Assembly: GCA_035222895.1 (NCBI GenBank)
Contig: JAVYIG010007215.1
Location: 1-64,000, forward strand
Reading direction: 5' to 3'
DNA from: Strongylocentrotus droebachiensis
Taxonomy: Eukaryota > Echinodermata > Echinoidea > Camarodonta > Strongylocentrotidae
DNA: 64,000 nt
The first letter of the stretch is position 1, and every line of letters begins with the position of its first letter. Positions 11,601 to 20,900 of this stretch are shown in pieces. The notes beneath the pieces are model-generated. The model was not told the DNA's origin and did no database searches. It saw only the letters and a list, made by a program, of their open reading frames with translations. A program made the position numbers and the translations under genes.

Positions 11601-14600
11601 TAATGAAAATAAAGAATAGGATCTACTATTTGAAGTTAAACTACGTTCCTAATTTGAAAGGAAGAGAGTTTTTTTTTTCAGTCTCGATAAAATAATTATG
11701 CCCTGTCACAAGGCACTTAATTGCCGGCCGAAGCTCTCCCGTGTCTTCAGCTCACTCACCTGTATGACGCAGCTCACTATTTAAAGTTAGACCTAGGTCT
11801 AACTTAGTTCACAAGCACTTCAACTGTGCCTCGTTATTAATGAAATGAAAGTATTTTTCGAACACTGAAATCAGACGCGATCTGATCTGGTTAACAAAAA
11901 GCCACCCAAAATTTCAGTGACAGTGTTCGAAAATACTTTCATTTTATTACGAGGCACAGTTGAAGTGCTTGTGAACTAAGTTGGACCCAGTAACAATGTT
12001 GTTTTCTTCCTTTCAAATTAGGAACGTAGTTTAACTTCAAGTAGTAGATCCTATTCTTTATTTTCGTTATGTAATTCATGTTGAGACACAGAGATTTTTG
12101 AAAACCACTAAAAAGTAGCATTTGAGGACTCAAATATCCTGTACCTGACTATATAAGGCGCACCCCCGACTTTCAATATTTTGCTGACGGAAAAAAAGTG
12201 TGCCTTAATTGCGGACGTTGGGGAAAGCAGCAACCACGAGGCTTGGGTAGCTAACTGGCTGTATGCTCGCACAATGGACGCCAAATGTGGAATCAAAGTT
12301 GCGATATTCGAGTAAAGAGCAACACGATTTTTAAAGGGGTTCTTAAGAAAACACGAGTGGCTCATGATGCATAGTTATTTAAATTTTAATTATTGTTTTA
12401 TGAATATTCTGTGGTAAAACCCTGTTTTTTCCAGATTTTTTTCAGATTTTTTTCAGATTTTTTCAGATTTTTTCAGATTTTTTTTTTTTTTGGGGGGGGA
12501 TCTTCGAAATAGGGGTGCGCCTTATAGTTTTGTGATTTGCTTCCTGCATTGCGATGATGTATAGTTGTACGCTTTAAATTAAGACATGTTGATCATTGAA
12601 AATGGTCATGGAAATTTACATTATCCTGGTCTGGAAAGTCATGGAAAGTCAGGGAATTTTAAAAATGTGTAAGTGTACGAACCCTGGTAATATCAGCCTC
12701 ACTTTCTTGGACCTTTCAAGTACTGTACACTCTCAAGTTCTTGCAAGTTATGGAGTTGAGACAACCAAAAGAGTTCTGTAGCTTAAGTCCAAATCATTCC
12801 TCTTTTACAAAAATATTCTAATTTTCAGGCCTTCAAAAGTTCATACTAGTATTACAGAGATGCCAACCAGTACGATTAAATTGTATATAGTACGATGATA
12901 AGAGTGAAATACGATAATACGATATCACATCTTAAAATAATATTTTTCAACAACAAAAAACAAAAAAGTTATAAAAACCCCATAAAAAACGCAGAACCGC
13001 ATAGAAACATGTACAAGTAAACCCCCGCAACCCCCAAAAAAACTTTGCTTTACAATTTTCTTGTTAAATTTTAATGAAAGAGCAAACATTTTACTTGACC
13101 GTTCTTACCAGTGAAATATTTTTCTGAAAATTCACTGGTAGTGTTGAGTTTTCGTGAAAATCTTATTTTTCTCTCCAAAATCTGATTTTTAGGATATTCA
13201 GTATTTTTTTTTATGTCAAGAGGTTGGCATCTCTGGGACTGTTAGAAATCCTAGGTTCCTTGTTTTTCCAGAAAACTTACTTGTAAAAGCATACAAATTA
13301 CACCACATTCTTAATTTTGCTTTGAGAGATTCCGTATATTTTTCTGTATAATATTGGCAGGTATCCTTGCATAGAGCTGCCACATATAACTATCTGCAAA
13401 AGCAGCATCTGAAGAGCATTTTTTTGAGACAGTGACTTGTCTGTTATCATAAAGAAGAGATTTCTTCAAGCAAATGCAATCATCAGTGAATTTTGGCAAA
13501 AGTATACAAAATATTCTACTCTGATATCACTGAAATGATTGATACTATTTCATTTTGTAATGGTGAAGTTGTGCAAGTAGAAATATATTTGATCATATTA
13601 AAAGTGCTCTTTGCCAATCCATGAACAAACATGTTGTGACTGATATTATAACTAGTAATGACACAAGTTTTCTTTGCCCACTTTTGTTTCTGATGATTTT
13701 TGTTAACTTTATTTCTAGGTTCGAGAACTTCTAGAGGTGATTGTCAGAGAATTTGTGTACATGGCAGGAACGGTAGAAGAGGTGAGCCCATCTATATCTC
13801 AAATAGTTATTGAATTATTGCTAATTGACTAAAATAGAAATAATACATGATTGCAAGTGTATTAGTGAATATGCACTGCATGTAGGTTAAGTCACGATAG
13901 GATAATAAACAAGATTTGTTGAGTTCATTGTCCATCTCATTGTGACTTACCGAAGTGCAATGCATATGACCTATGCACAAACTAAAAATATGTTATTTGT
14001 TTTTATTAGACGGGTCTACACTATGAGTATAAAGTTAAAAAATTGACTAAAAACCCAATCAAGAGTTGCACACTCTCGGAGGCCGTTATTTGCTTTATTG
14101 GATGACATCGCATCATTCAGTGCGCAGCCAAACACATGTACAATGGATGTGCCTCTCGGTGTATGCATCATCATGCCATGCAAACTTGCATAGCAGCTGG
14201 AAAAAAATTAAAGCATAAACATGTGACTTGACTACAGGTTTGCTATTGGCGCGGTTTCAAAGAATTATGTTTATTTTTATAACCAGTCACCGACCCTCAT
14301 ACACACATGCGCACTGATCTCCCCCCTTCCCCGTACCATCATCCCCACATGCCTCTCTCTCTGTCTCTCTCTTGCACCTTGCCTGTGCATCATGTCTCAC
14401 ACAAGCGACCAGTCATATTTACGAACTTAATGGCGCTCTGAACTATTGCATATTGAAATAGACAGTCGAACATGCGATTATGGGATAAATCATGAGCTCT
14501 GAATAGTTCCTTCCCACATACAATCTCAATGGGAGGGAACTAATGGAGGCTTCATAAAGTGATAGACTAACCACAAACAATTTCCATTGGCGCAACTAAC

Positions 14601-15696
14601 TCTCTCAACCAGCTATGGGTTAATTAACAACAATAACAAAATCTTATTCTGATTACTTTTCAGGTGGAGCTGAGCAGAGCCAAGCGACAGCTCCAATCCA
14701 TGCTCATGATGAATCTAGAGTCCAGACCAGTCGTCTTTGAAGACATCGGAAGACAGGTGCTTGCCACAGGGAACAGAAAACATCCCAGGGAATACGTGGA
14801 GCTTATTGGTGAGACACAGAGGAAAACACAAAATATACTCTTCTCTGTTTAAAAAAGAGAAGCTCATTTCAAATTTTAATTAAAATTGTTATCAAGAAGG
14901 AAAAGTTCTAGGTGTAACGGATATCTTATTTGTTGACCTTGGAAGTGAGGCTATCGGGCGGGACCGGGTACCCTGCTTTTAGTCTTACCCCTAGTATTAA
15001 AACATTCTGTACAAAGAGACCACTTGTTTTGTTTCCCTTGAGTGGTTTCAAGATATAGGTTTTACTGAACATATTTACATGCTTTTTCCTTTCTTTATAT
15101 TCATATATCGTCGGTGGGATGACAAAACCTCGTATCTCAAAAATCATAAATTTTCAGGAGAGCGAAAAGACTTTCCTGTCTCAACAAATTTAGTGCAGTG
15201 ATATCGTCCTTTCTTTTTAAAACTGGAATATTTATACAATTTTCAATGTCATTGTTGAAATACAGTAAAATAATTGTTTTTATATTTGAAAGTGAGTTAC
15301 GAGGTTTTTGCGTTTATCTACATTGAGATACAAGTTTTTAGTTTTTATTCAAATTGAGATACAAGTTCTTACTTTCAACTCTGAATGAGTTACGAGGATT
15401 TGGTTGAATAAGTTACGAGGATTTGAATACACTAACTTCGGTACTGTTAGGCCGTGTGTGAGTTACGAGGAGGAATAACGTATCTTATGTTACAAGGTTT
15501 TGTCAGTGCAGCTTCAAAGGGGGTTAAAGTTACGAGGTTTAGTTTAAGGGTGTTTGTGTGGAATTTGTGAAAAAAACGAGAAGGAGGCGTTCCATGTATT
15601 TATCAGGTGGTGTCGTAGGCCATTAGATACAAAATTATGCAAAAAAATCAAAATCTCAAAAAATTGAGATACAAGGTTTTGTCACCCCACTAAGGA

Positions 15697-15734
<38 letters not shown>

Positions 15735-15958
15735 CAGGTCTTTATATTCAGATTTTAACTCATATATGTTCAATGAAATTTACAGAGAAAGTGACAGCTG
15801 CAGACATCAAGCGAGTGGCGAGAAGGATGCTACAGTCCCAGCCCTCCGTAGCTGCGTTAGGTGACCTCACTAAACTACCAGACTATGCAGACATCCAGGC
15901 TGGACTGCTCCACAAGGAAGGTCGACTGCCCAGAAAGTATGCCTTCTTTAGGAGGTGA
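2609..15958 (+). CDS. PMPCA: Mitochondrial processing peptidase subunit alpha (spliced, 11 coding exons)
   Basis: This is the alpha subunit of the matrix peptidase that removes presequences from imported mitochondrial proteins (peptidase family M16). Exons: 2609-2652, 4960-5177, 5774-5853, 6575-6657, 7245-7347, 8302-8394, 9630-9905, 10469-10768, 13719-13781, 14664-14808, 15786-15958. All junctions are GT-AG, phases agree throughout, and the sum is 1,578 nt (525 residues), the same length as I recall for the human protein. Residues 1-30 look like a presequence: rich in Arg/Lys, ending RQY-CSAG, which resembles an R-3 cleavage site. The zinc-binding HxxEH of the beta subunit is replaced by HFMEK (about 106-110), as expected for the non-catalytic alpha subunit. 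The glycine-rich substrate loop [16 protein letters not shown] is at about 343-358. Exon 1 is inferred from phase, donor and composition; exons 2-11 are secure by family similarity. Several introns carry MITEs. Confidence 0.96.
3329..4379. mobile_element. Harbinger-like non-autonomous element, copy 1 (PMPCA intron 1)
   Basis: TAA duplications at 3326-3328 and 4380-4382. Inverted ends TGCAGGTGTCAATTGTATGA and its partner, then CCACCC and CCCCGGGG blocks. Subterminal GTGCGTCA (or TGACGCAC) words occur at least seven times, a plausible transposase-binding pattern. A second copy at 26627-28725 is nearly identical where they align. ORFs of 84 and 136 codons on the minus strand match no family known to me and are shared only because the copies are young. 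Confidence 0.8.
4960..5177 (+). CDS. PMPCA: PMPCA exon 2
   Basis: Acceptor ttcatctag, donor GGAG|gtaagt. It encodes the end of the presequence and the start of the mature protein, including [10 protein letters not shown] and the family block [21 protein letters not shown]. Confidence 0.95.
5488..5675 (-). mobile_element. MITE with TTAA target duplication, copy A (PMPCA intron 2)
   Basis: TTAA lies on both sides (5484-5487 and 5676-5679), with ends AGTGGGACTGCAC and its inverted partner. It is the reverse complement of the copy at 7454-7640 in intron 5. TTAA duplications are used by piggyBac and Kolobok transposons; the AG-rich ends fit Kolobok better. No ORF. Confidence 0.7.
5774..5853 (+). 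CDS. PMPCA: PMPCA exon 3 (degenerate HxxEH site)
   Basis: Acceptor tttacag, donor GGG|gtaagt. It encodes NSGSRHE and HFMEKTAF. The position of the second zinc-binding His of M16 peptidases is Lys, the hallmark of the alpha subunit. Confidence 0.96.
6278..6402. mobile_element. Short MITE, GGGCCYTGTCTTATAAA ends (intron 3)
   Basis: Left end GGGCCCTGTCTTATAAAGAG and right end, read in reverse complement, GGGCCTTGTCTTATAAACAG. Inside, ATCAATCGCAA is mirrored by a GCGATCAATCGC block. It is 125 bp with no coding capacity. Confidence 0.75.
6575..6657 (+). CDS. PMPCA: PMPCA exon 4
   Basis: Acceptor cttgtacag, donor TCAAG|gtaaag. It encodes [21 protein letters not shown], matching the family block [19 protein letters not shown] of vertebrate PMPCA as I recall it. 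Confidence 0.96.
7245..7347 (+). CDS. PMPCA: PMPCA exon 5
   Basis: Acceptor ttctcag, donor GAA|gtaagt. It encodes DTLVYGVSA and the helix [15 protein letters not shown], part of the N-terminal M16 domain. Confidence 0.96.
7454..7640 (+). mobile_element. MITE with TTAA target duplication, copy B (PMPCA intron 5)
   Basis: TTAA is present at 7450-7453 and 7641-7644. The ends are AGCTCATCTG and GTGGACCT. It is the same family as the copy at 5488-5675 but in the opposite orientation; shared blocks include GCTATATAGAGGG and CAAGTAGCT. The small ORF across it is not a gene. Confidence 0.7.
8302..8394 (+). CDS. PMPCA: PMPCA exon 6
   Basis: Acceptor aatgtag, donor GCA|gtaagc. 31 codons beginning [13 protein letters not shown] and ending MMTELIHA, corresponding to the family segment before AAY-NT-GL. 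Confidence 0.95.
8417..8562. mobile_element. Short MITE, CCCTGTTTCATAAAA ends (intron 6)
   Basis: Left CCCTGTTTCATAAAAC followed by TTATCAATAACAAGTT; the right end repeats both in reverse complement. About 146 bp with near-palindromic arms and no coding content. It starts 22 bases after the exon 6 donor. Confidence 0.75.
8564..8851. mobile_element. MITE, GGGAGGTGTTTCACAAA ends (intron 6)
   Basis: Left GGGAGGTGTTTCACAAATAT then CCTAAGTCG; the right end in reverse complement reads GGGGGGTATTTCACAAAGG then TCCTAAGTTG. It directly abuts the preceding MITE. Confidence 0.7.
9230..9492 (-). mobile_element. Repeat related to the element at 20372-20900 (partial copy, intron 6)
   Basis: Shares CAGCTG-GGATGACAAACT, the many (G)ATGAAAATTGA-like words and the terminus AATGGACAGGAAAACC with 20372-20900. 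The opposite end is not recognisable, so it appears truncated. Confidence 0.6.
9630..9905 (+). CDS. PMPCA: PMPCA exon 7
   Basis: Acceptor caacacag, donor AAG|gtaagt; 92 codons. It encodes [10 protein letters not shown], the [10 protein letters not shown] core strand and the linker ending YFGGLQK. It is richer in GC than the flanking introns. Confidence 0.97.
9938..10179 (+). mobile_element. Truncated copy of the 46473-46985 element (intron 7)
   Basis: Closely matches 46773-46980, for example CACTCAATAGTGTCTGACAG and TGATGTTGGCTGCAAATGGG, ending at ACATAGTACC. Only the right half is present. Its end abuts the TTAA used by the next element. Confidence 0.75.
10184..10432. mobile_element. Kolobok-like MITE with TTAA duplication (intron 7)
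   Basis: TTAA at 10180-10183 and 10433-10436; inverted ends AGGGGCTGTAG and CTACAGCCCCT. 249 bp, moderately GC-rich inside, no ORF. TTAA with AGGGG ends resembles Kolobok; piggyBac is less likely. Confidence 0.75.
10469..10768 (+). CDS. PMPCA: PMPCA exon 8 (glycine-rich loop)
   Basis: Acceptor cctctgcag, donor ATG|gtaagc; exactly 100 codons. It encodes PIPELAHV, the substrate-binding loop [16 protein letters not shown] and [13 protein letters not shown], all strongly conserved in MPP-alpha. Confidence 0.98.
10792..12686. mobile_element. Non-autonomous DNA transposon with 6-bp duplication, host of a nested foldback (intron 8)
   Basis: GTAATA occurs at 10786-10791 and 12687-12692. The ends are CAGGGTTCGTAC and GTACGAACCCTG. 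Subterminal GGAAAGTCAGGGAATTT words lie on both sides. Its interior is filled by the foldback at 11240-12422. A 6-bp duplication is not typical of hAT (8 bp), and I leave the superfamily open. Confidence 0.75.
11240..12422. mobile_element. Foldback element nested in 10792-12686
   Basis: Arms run inward from GGGTTTTACCACAGAATATT and its complement. They include CTTTACTCGAATATCGCAAC and the word GGTGCGCCTTATATAGTC, each with a mirror partner, meeting near 11900. The left arm has roughly 130 extra bases. Small ORFs at 11939-12365 are arm sequence, not genes. Confidence 0.8.
12855..13235. mobile_element. hAT-like MITE, CAGAGATGCCAACC ends (intron 8)
   Basis: Left CAGAGATGCCAACC and right GGTTGGCATCTCTG are exact inverted ends; the interior is AT-rich and includes the hairpin ACCAGTGAA...TTCACTGGT. 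CAGAG ends suggest hAT, but I do not see a convincing 8-bp duplication. Confidence 0.65.
13719..13781 (+). CDS. PMPCA: PMPCA exon 9
   Basis: Acceptor tttctag, donor GAG|gtgagc; 21 codons, [15 protein letters not shown] then AGTVEE. It matches the short family segment between the DPRQ-like and ELERAK-like blocks. Confidence 0.95.
13782..14663 (+). other. PMPCA intron 9, no recognised feature
   Basis: About 880 bases of AT-rich intron. I see no MITE ends, RNA gene or further exon here; a CT-rich run lies near 14350-14375. Confidence 0.7.
14664..14808 (+). CDS. PMPCA: PMPCA exon 10
   Basis: Acceptor ttttcag, donor ATTG|gtgaga. It encodes [20 protein letters not shown] and [15 protein letters not shown], the most conserved C-terminal M16 block of the alpha subunit. 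Confidence 0.98.
15113..15692. mobile_element. Inverted-repeat element with internal GAGTTACGAGG repeats (intron 10)
   Basis: Left GTGGGATGACAAAACC then TCGTATCTCAA; the right end carries TTGAGATACAAGG then TTTTGTCACCCCAC. Between them GAGTTACGAGG or GAGATACAAG words recur about ten times. It is followed by a (TA)n run ending near 15734, about 50 bases before the exon 11 acceptor. Confidence 0.6.
15786..15958 (+). CDS. PMPCA: PMPCA exon 11 with stop codon
   Basis: Acceptor atttacag after an AT-rich tract. It encodes [25 protein letters not shown], then DGRLPR-like [13 protein letters not shown] and TGA at 15956-15958. Confidence 0.97.
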
Positions 15959-17664
15959 TTGTGGAGGGAGTTTGTTGTCTTTATATTTGTTCATGTTCAA
16001 AGTTTCAATCTTTTGCAAATGATGCACACGAAAAAAAGAAATCAAAGCTAATAGCTCCATGTACCACCTGTATATAAAGACCACCTGTCTCCAACACAAA
16101 AATCACATTTTTGTTTCCTTTAAATGGTATTTCTCATAGAAATCTGTATTATAAGAAACTGCAGTTAAAAGACCACCTGTCTATAAAGGTCAGATTTTGT
16201 GTTTCTTTTGAGTGGTCTATAATTATGTAGATGTTTTATTGTATTTGCTCATGATCAGAATGAGCTCACACCCTTTGCAATCAACTACGAGCTTCATGTA
16301 AATACAATCCTTCCTGCTTTAGCAACCACCTGGATATAGAGACCACATGTCTGTTTAAAAAAAGGATTTGATGAAACAATGTTTCTCATGAAAATCTGTA
16401 ATTTAGTAATCTTTTCTTGAAAGACCACTTGATAAAAGTCACTTCTGTTCTCCTTTGAGCGGTCTTTATATACAGGTTTCATTAAGTTTGGTCATGATCG
16501 GAAAGAATTTACCATTGCAATCAAAGAAAAGAGCTATATTTGGATTCTTTTTTTTAAATACTTGTTATTGTTGTTGTTGTTTGATTTTCATGTACAAATA
16601 TAACCAATTTGATATCTGCAGATATGCCATTGCTAATAAATCGCGCACACATCAAAGTACATTTTGAAATGCCGAAACATCAATTGATTCTTTGATTGGT
16701 TATTTTACTTGATTGCTTATAAAGGCTGTATCTGCTTGTAGGAAAGCTCCTTCCATCCTAAGTATTTAAGCATGATTCTAAGGATTTAGGAGTTGAGATT
16801 TAAGGAGTTAAGGGGTAATAGTCAAATGACTTTGTTCTTGAACTGTGGACATGGCTTCTCAAAGCCTTTGCTACATGTACATACTGAGTTATACCGTCCC
16901 ATCGAAATAGCTCCCACAGTTTCAATTGTGACTGTCCTGTTGAGCAAAGGTCCCTCAGATAGGACAGACAGCTGAATGTCTATGGATACTTACAAGCATA
17001 ACATACATGTAGAACTTGGGTAAAATAAACCATCAGAAGCAATCAGCAAGTAAAAACAATCGCAATATCATGTTTAAAATTTATCAACGCAGTACCGGTA
17101 TCCCCAAGCATGAATTGTTAGCACTGGAAGCGTAAACTACGCGGCTTATAAAGGCTTGCAATCGTCTGTTCTGTATTTTTGTTTATTCTGTTAATGTTAC
17201 CTTTGATTTGGCTATTTGCTTGCTGAAAGTAATAATCAGTGTTGGTCAAGGCCATAGCTTTAGTAAAAATGATAATTCATTATGCATCTACTGGTAGGTA
17301 CCGAAAGGCCATATTGGATTAATATAATATAATATATTGGAAACTTCAAATTCACAGTCTATGCAACCACCAGTATGGAGAAATATAGGACTAGACTGTT
17401 GTTGAATTCCTTATTGGACATGGCTAACTATTCCACATTACCAAGCCTGAGCCATCAACTTATCCTCTTCCCCCTTTCTCCTTGATGACTTTGATGATCT
17501 TTACCAACATTGTGCATTATTTTTAGTTTGTTCATTGATGAAATCATGATTCATTGAATGTTACCCCTTGCTTCTGCCTCATCCTTACCTGTATAAATGT
17601 CATATATCTTGTATTCAGGAGCTTAAATATAGCATGGGGCAGGTTTCTCAAATCCATCCTAATG
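15959..17664 (+). other. PMPCA 3' region with repeated GACCACCTGT words
   Basis: No further coding sequence is visible. Between about 16040 and 16500, GACCACCTG(T) and TTTGAGTGGTCT words recur in both orientations; a related pair lies at 15018-15060 in intron 10. This is a degenerate repeat family. Candidate AATAAA poly(A) signals lie near 16636 and 17026; which one is used cannot be decided here. Confidence 0.5.
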
Positions 17665-17994
17665 CTATGGTCACATACCCCAAAAGTAGCCTGCTCGGCG
17701 GCCGAGCGGCGAGTTTTTAATCAATTCTGTCCGGCGGCTGCCCGGCCACCGAGCGGCGGCCATCCAGGCACCGCTCGTTTTTAGGGCATCGCTCGGTCGC
17801 CGCTGAAGTTTTAGCGCGGAGTTAAAATTTGGGCGGCGCCTGCTCACTTTTCACTCGCCGGCCAAAATACGCTCGGTGCCTGGGCGGTCACCGCCCGGGC
17901 ACCGACCTAATCGATGGGCGATGCCTAATTCCAGCACCGACCGAGCAGGCTACTGATCGGTCGGTCGGTCGCTGCTCTGATTTGTGACCATAGC
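17665..17994. mobile_element. GC-rich Harbinger-like MITE with TAA duplication
   Basis: Inverted ends GCTATGGTCACA and TGTGACCATAGC, with TAA on each side (17661-17663 and 17996-17998). Inside, AGTAGCCTGCTCGG is mirrored by CCGAGCAGGCTACT. It is about 330 bp and very GC-rich compared with its surroundings. TWA duplications fit PIF/Harbinger. Confidence 0.65.
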
Positions 17995-18000
17995 TTAAGT

Positions 18001-20371
18001 CTAAGTTCATGGACATCCCATTGAAGGCTAGTTTAAAGAGAAATCCAACCTTAACCCATTACCTACCGAAACCGGGTGGCTCTTGTATTAAACCTCTATG
18101 GAATATGACAATTCAGTAGTCGGTTGGTTAATGGTAAACTACTCTAAAAGAAATCCAAAAAAAATCAGAGAATCATATTGGTAAAAGTTAAACAAAAGCG
18201 GACAAAAAATGAAAAAGTTATACATTTTTATAAGTTGTAATCACTGTAGTATGGGCAATCTAAATTCGCTGAATTTTCAGTGTCACTGTGAAGAAGTGCT
18301 GGACACCTTTCCCATTTGTTCCAACTCACAAAATTACTAAAATGTAAATTTTTCAAAATGTATGGCTCAGGAGAGTTTTTTTTTTCTTTAAGAGCACCTT
18401 TAGTAATATATGCTACCCACAATATATTTTGGGAAAAAAATATATTTTGAGAAAAACAGATCATATTTTTATGATATTTTTGTACACAATAAATGGGACA
18501 GTTGTCCTTAAATACGGCACAATCCAGTGATCGAATTGCCAAGTTGCGATTCACATAGATTTATGATATCATATTTAAAACACTGATAACTTTCTTATTA
18601 TTGGTCCGATTTATTTCAAACTTCTATTTCTCTTATTTTGTTGGTTTCATACAAATGACACTATTACCTATAACATACGTTTCTAGGAGATGTACAAGAA
18701 ATGAGACTTACAATGTGTTTTGAGAAACTGGCCAATGTTGTTGACTTTTCATTTCCCTTTGTTCCAATATTTTGTGAGACAAGTTACATATAATGTATTC
18801 ATATTTGTTTCTCACATGTCGGTGTACAGTGTCTTTTTTTTAATTGCAAAGTTTTGTCGGTATTCAATTATAACTAATGATTCAACTGATTTACCAAAGC
18901 TATTGTAATTAATAGTTGGGTTAAATTCATTTTATGGAATAATCAGGTTATTGTATAACCCCCATCTGACACATTCGGAACTATCTCTAGAGGAGAATGT
19001 ATTAGAAGGTGTTGAGTGTTTGCGTTTTAAAGACCCTATCCGATGAAAATACAACTTTATATCAATGGAAAGCTGAATAAACGTAGAATAACGGTAACAA
19101 TTTAAAGGGAAAATTATTGTCTTAATAAAAACCTCATGACATAACATGGGCTCGCCTATATAGCTGAGGTGATTGGTTGTGCATAATTAATGTTACTCCT
19201 CTGACAGGCGCTAAAAAGCACATTATTGATCTTATTATAATCTATGGCTTATAAGCTTTCCATTGACATATAATTCATCAATTTTATTTTTCAAATCAGA
19301 CAGGGTCTGAGCCTCCCTTGTCCATTCATCACCATATTACCTCTTATTTCTCTTTCTTTCTTGAGATAAGCATTTTTGGTATCCCCAAAAGCTTACTATT
19401 TTGGAGAGTTCATAATGTTAATGCATGCTGATATATTGATGTTTTTTGTTTATTTCATTGCAAATATGCCAGTTTGCAATGAAGGAAGATGATATGTGTC
19501 GTATACTGGTATTGGAATCCCCACGTTATACTTTTTTTTTTAAAGGGCGGGGGGGGGGGGGGGTGATTCCAAAAGTTATGAGTATTTGTAAGATTAACTA
19601 TTATGGGGAAAACGAACGGAACTCAGAACACAAAAGTCGCTTCTCCTTTAATTTGACCCATCCAGCCCATATGTCTAAAAATTATGAACTCCTAATCATG
19701 AAAATAATGAACTCCTAATCATGAAAATAATGAACTCCTAATCATGAAAATAATGAACTCCTAATCATGAAAATAATTTCCCAATTTAACATTAACAAAA
19801 AAGTGTTTTATTACTGAATAGTCAATATCATATGTAAATTTTAATCATGTTTTGTATAAAAAAAAACTACTTTTGGACATTGAACTACGCTATGTAATGA
19901 CAAAGTAGGCACTGTGAGTGTCCCTGTGTGCACTGTGCAAATTTTTCATTTATAGATATTTTTGTACAGGGTTTTGTAGCATTCATATTTTTTTGTATAC
20001 AGAGTGAAAGAATATCATCATGTACATCTTTTGTGATTTGAAGAATAATAAATAAATTCTGCTTTCCACGGGTTTGATTACACCTGTAATGAGCAATAAT
20101 CACTCAGTAAATGAATTTTTCTATGTATTTGTTCAGGAATACTGGTTATTTGATTACTGTGTTTTTTTGTACAAGTAATCAATATATATCTCAAGAAGGT
20201 ATTGTAGCAGTTATATTCAAATCCTAATTTTCAGTAACTCAGTCCTCAATTTTCTGAAAAGAAATTCCTTTATTTTTAGTACTTCACATTCTATTTGTAT
20301 TTAACCGTTCTCAGGGATATGAAGTGTCAAGTCTTACAAACATGAGTGCTATACAAGAACCCATTATTATA
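18001..20371. other. AT-rich intergenic or 3' UTR stretch
   Basis: No exon or RNA gene recognised. It contains a G-run at 19550-19563 and the tandem array listed separately. AATAAA words near 18489 and 20047 could be poly(A) signals of an extended PMPCA 3' UTR. Confidence 0.5.
19684..19775. repeat. Tandem array, four identical 23-bp units
   Basis: Unit ATGAACTCCTAATCATGAAA plus ATA repeats four times at 19684, 19707, 19730 and 19753 with no difference that I can see, so the expansion is recent. Confidence 0.92.
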
Positions 20372-20900
20372 GGATTTCCCGTCCATTTTATCACCTTTTT
20401 TTTTCAAATTCATCTTTGTGCACTTCAGTTTTGTCCTAGGAATCCAGGCTCAGGCAATTGTCAAATATAGTTCAGTCACTTGTCATTCAAGTTAGTCAAT
20501 GGTCAATCAATTTCAACACTTGTCCATTCATTTTTATCAGATTTCGTGTGAATTCGTCTCCGTCAAAATGTAATAATGAAATTTGTCTTTATGCAATCAA
20601 TTTCAAGAGATTTTTTTTTTCCATAGACACACCTTACAATCAACATGTGACGCGTTGACTAAATTGAGTGTTAAATGACGTAATTGAATCATGCAGTATT
20701 CATGCAGCTGAGGATGACAAACTAGATTTGAATTTGATGAAATTGGGTGCAAAAAGATGAAAATGATTGGACAAAAAAAAATTGGAAATGAAAAGTCAAA
20801 ATTGACTACAAAATGTGCTAGATTAGGAAGTTTTGGGACCAAATAATTGAATGAAAAAATTATGAGATAGAATGAAAGTGTTAGAATGGGCAGGAAAACC
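20372..20900. mobile_element. Inverted-repeat element rich in ATGAAATTGA words
   Basis: Left AGGATTTCCCGTCCATTTTA and right AATGGGCAGGAAAACC are inverted. The left half carries TCAATTTCA/CATTCATTTT words and the right half their complements, so it is a degenerate foldback. A partial relative lies at 9230-9492. Confidence 0.6.
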
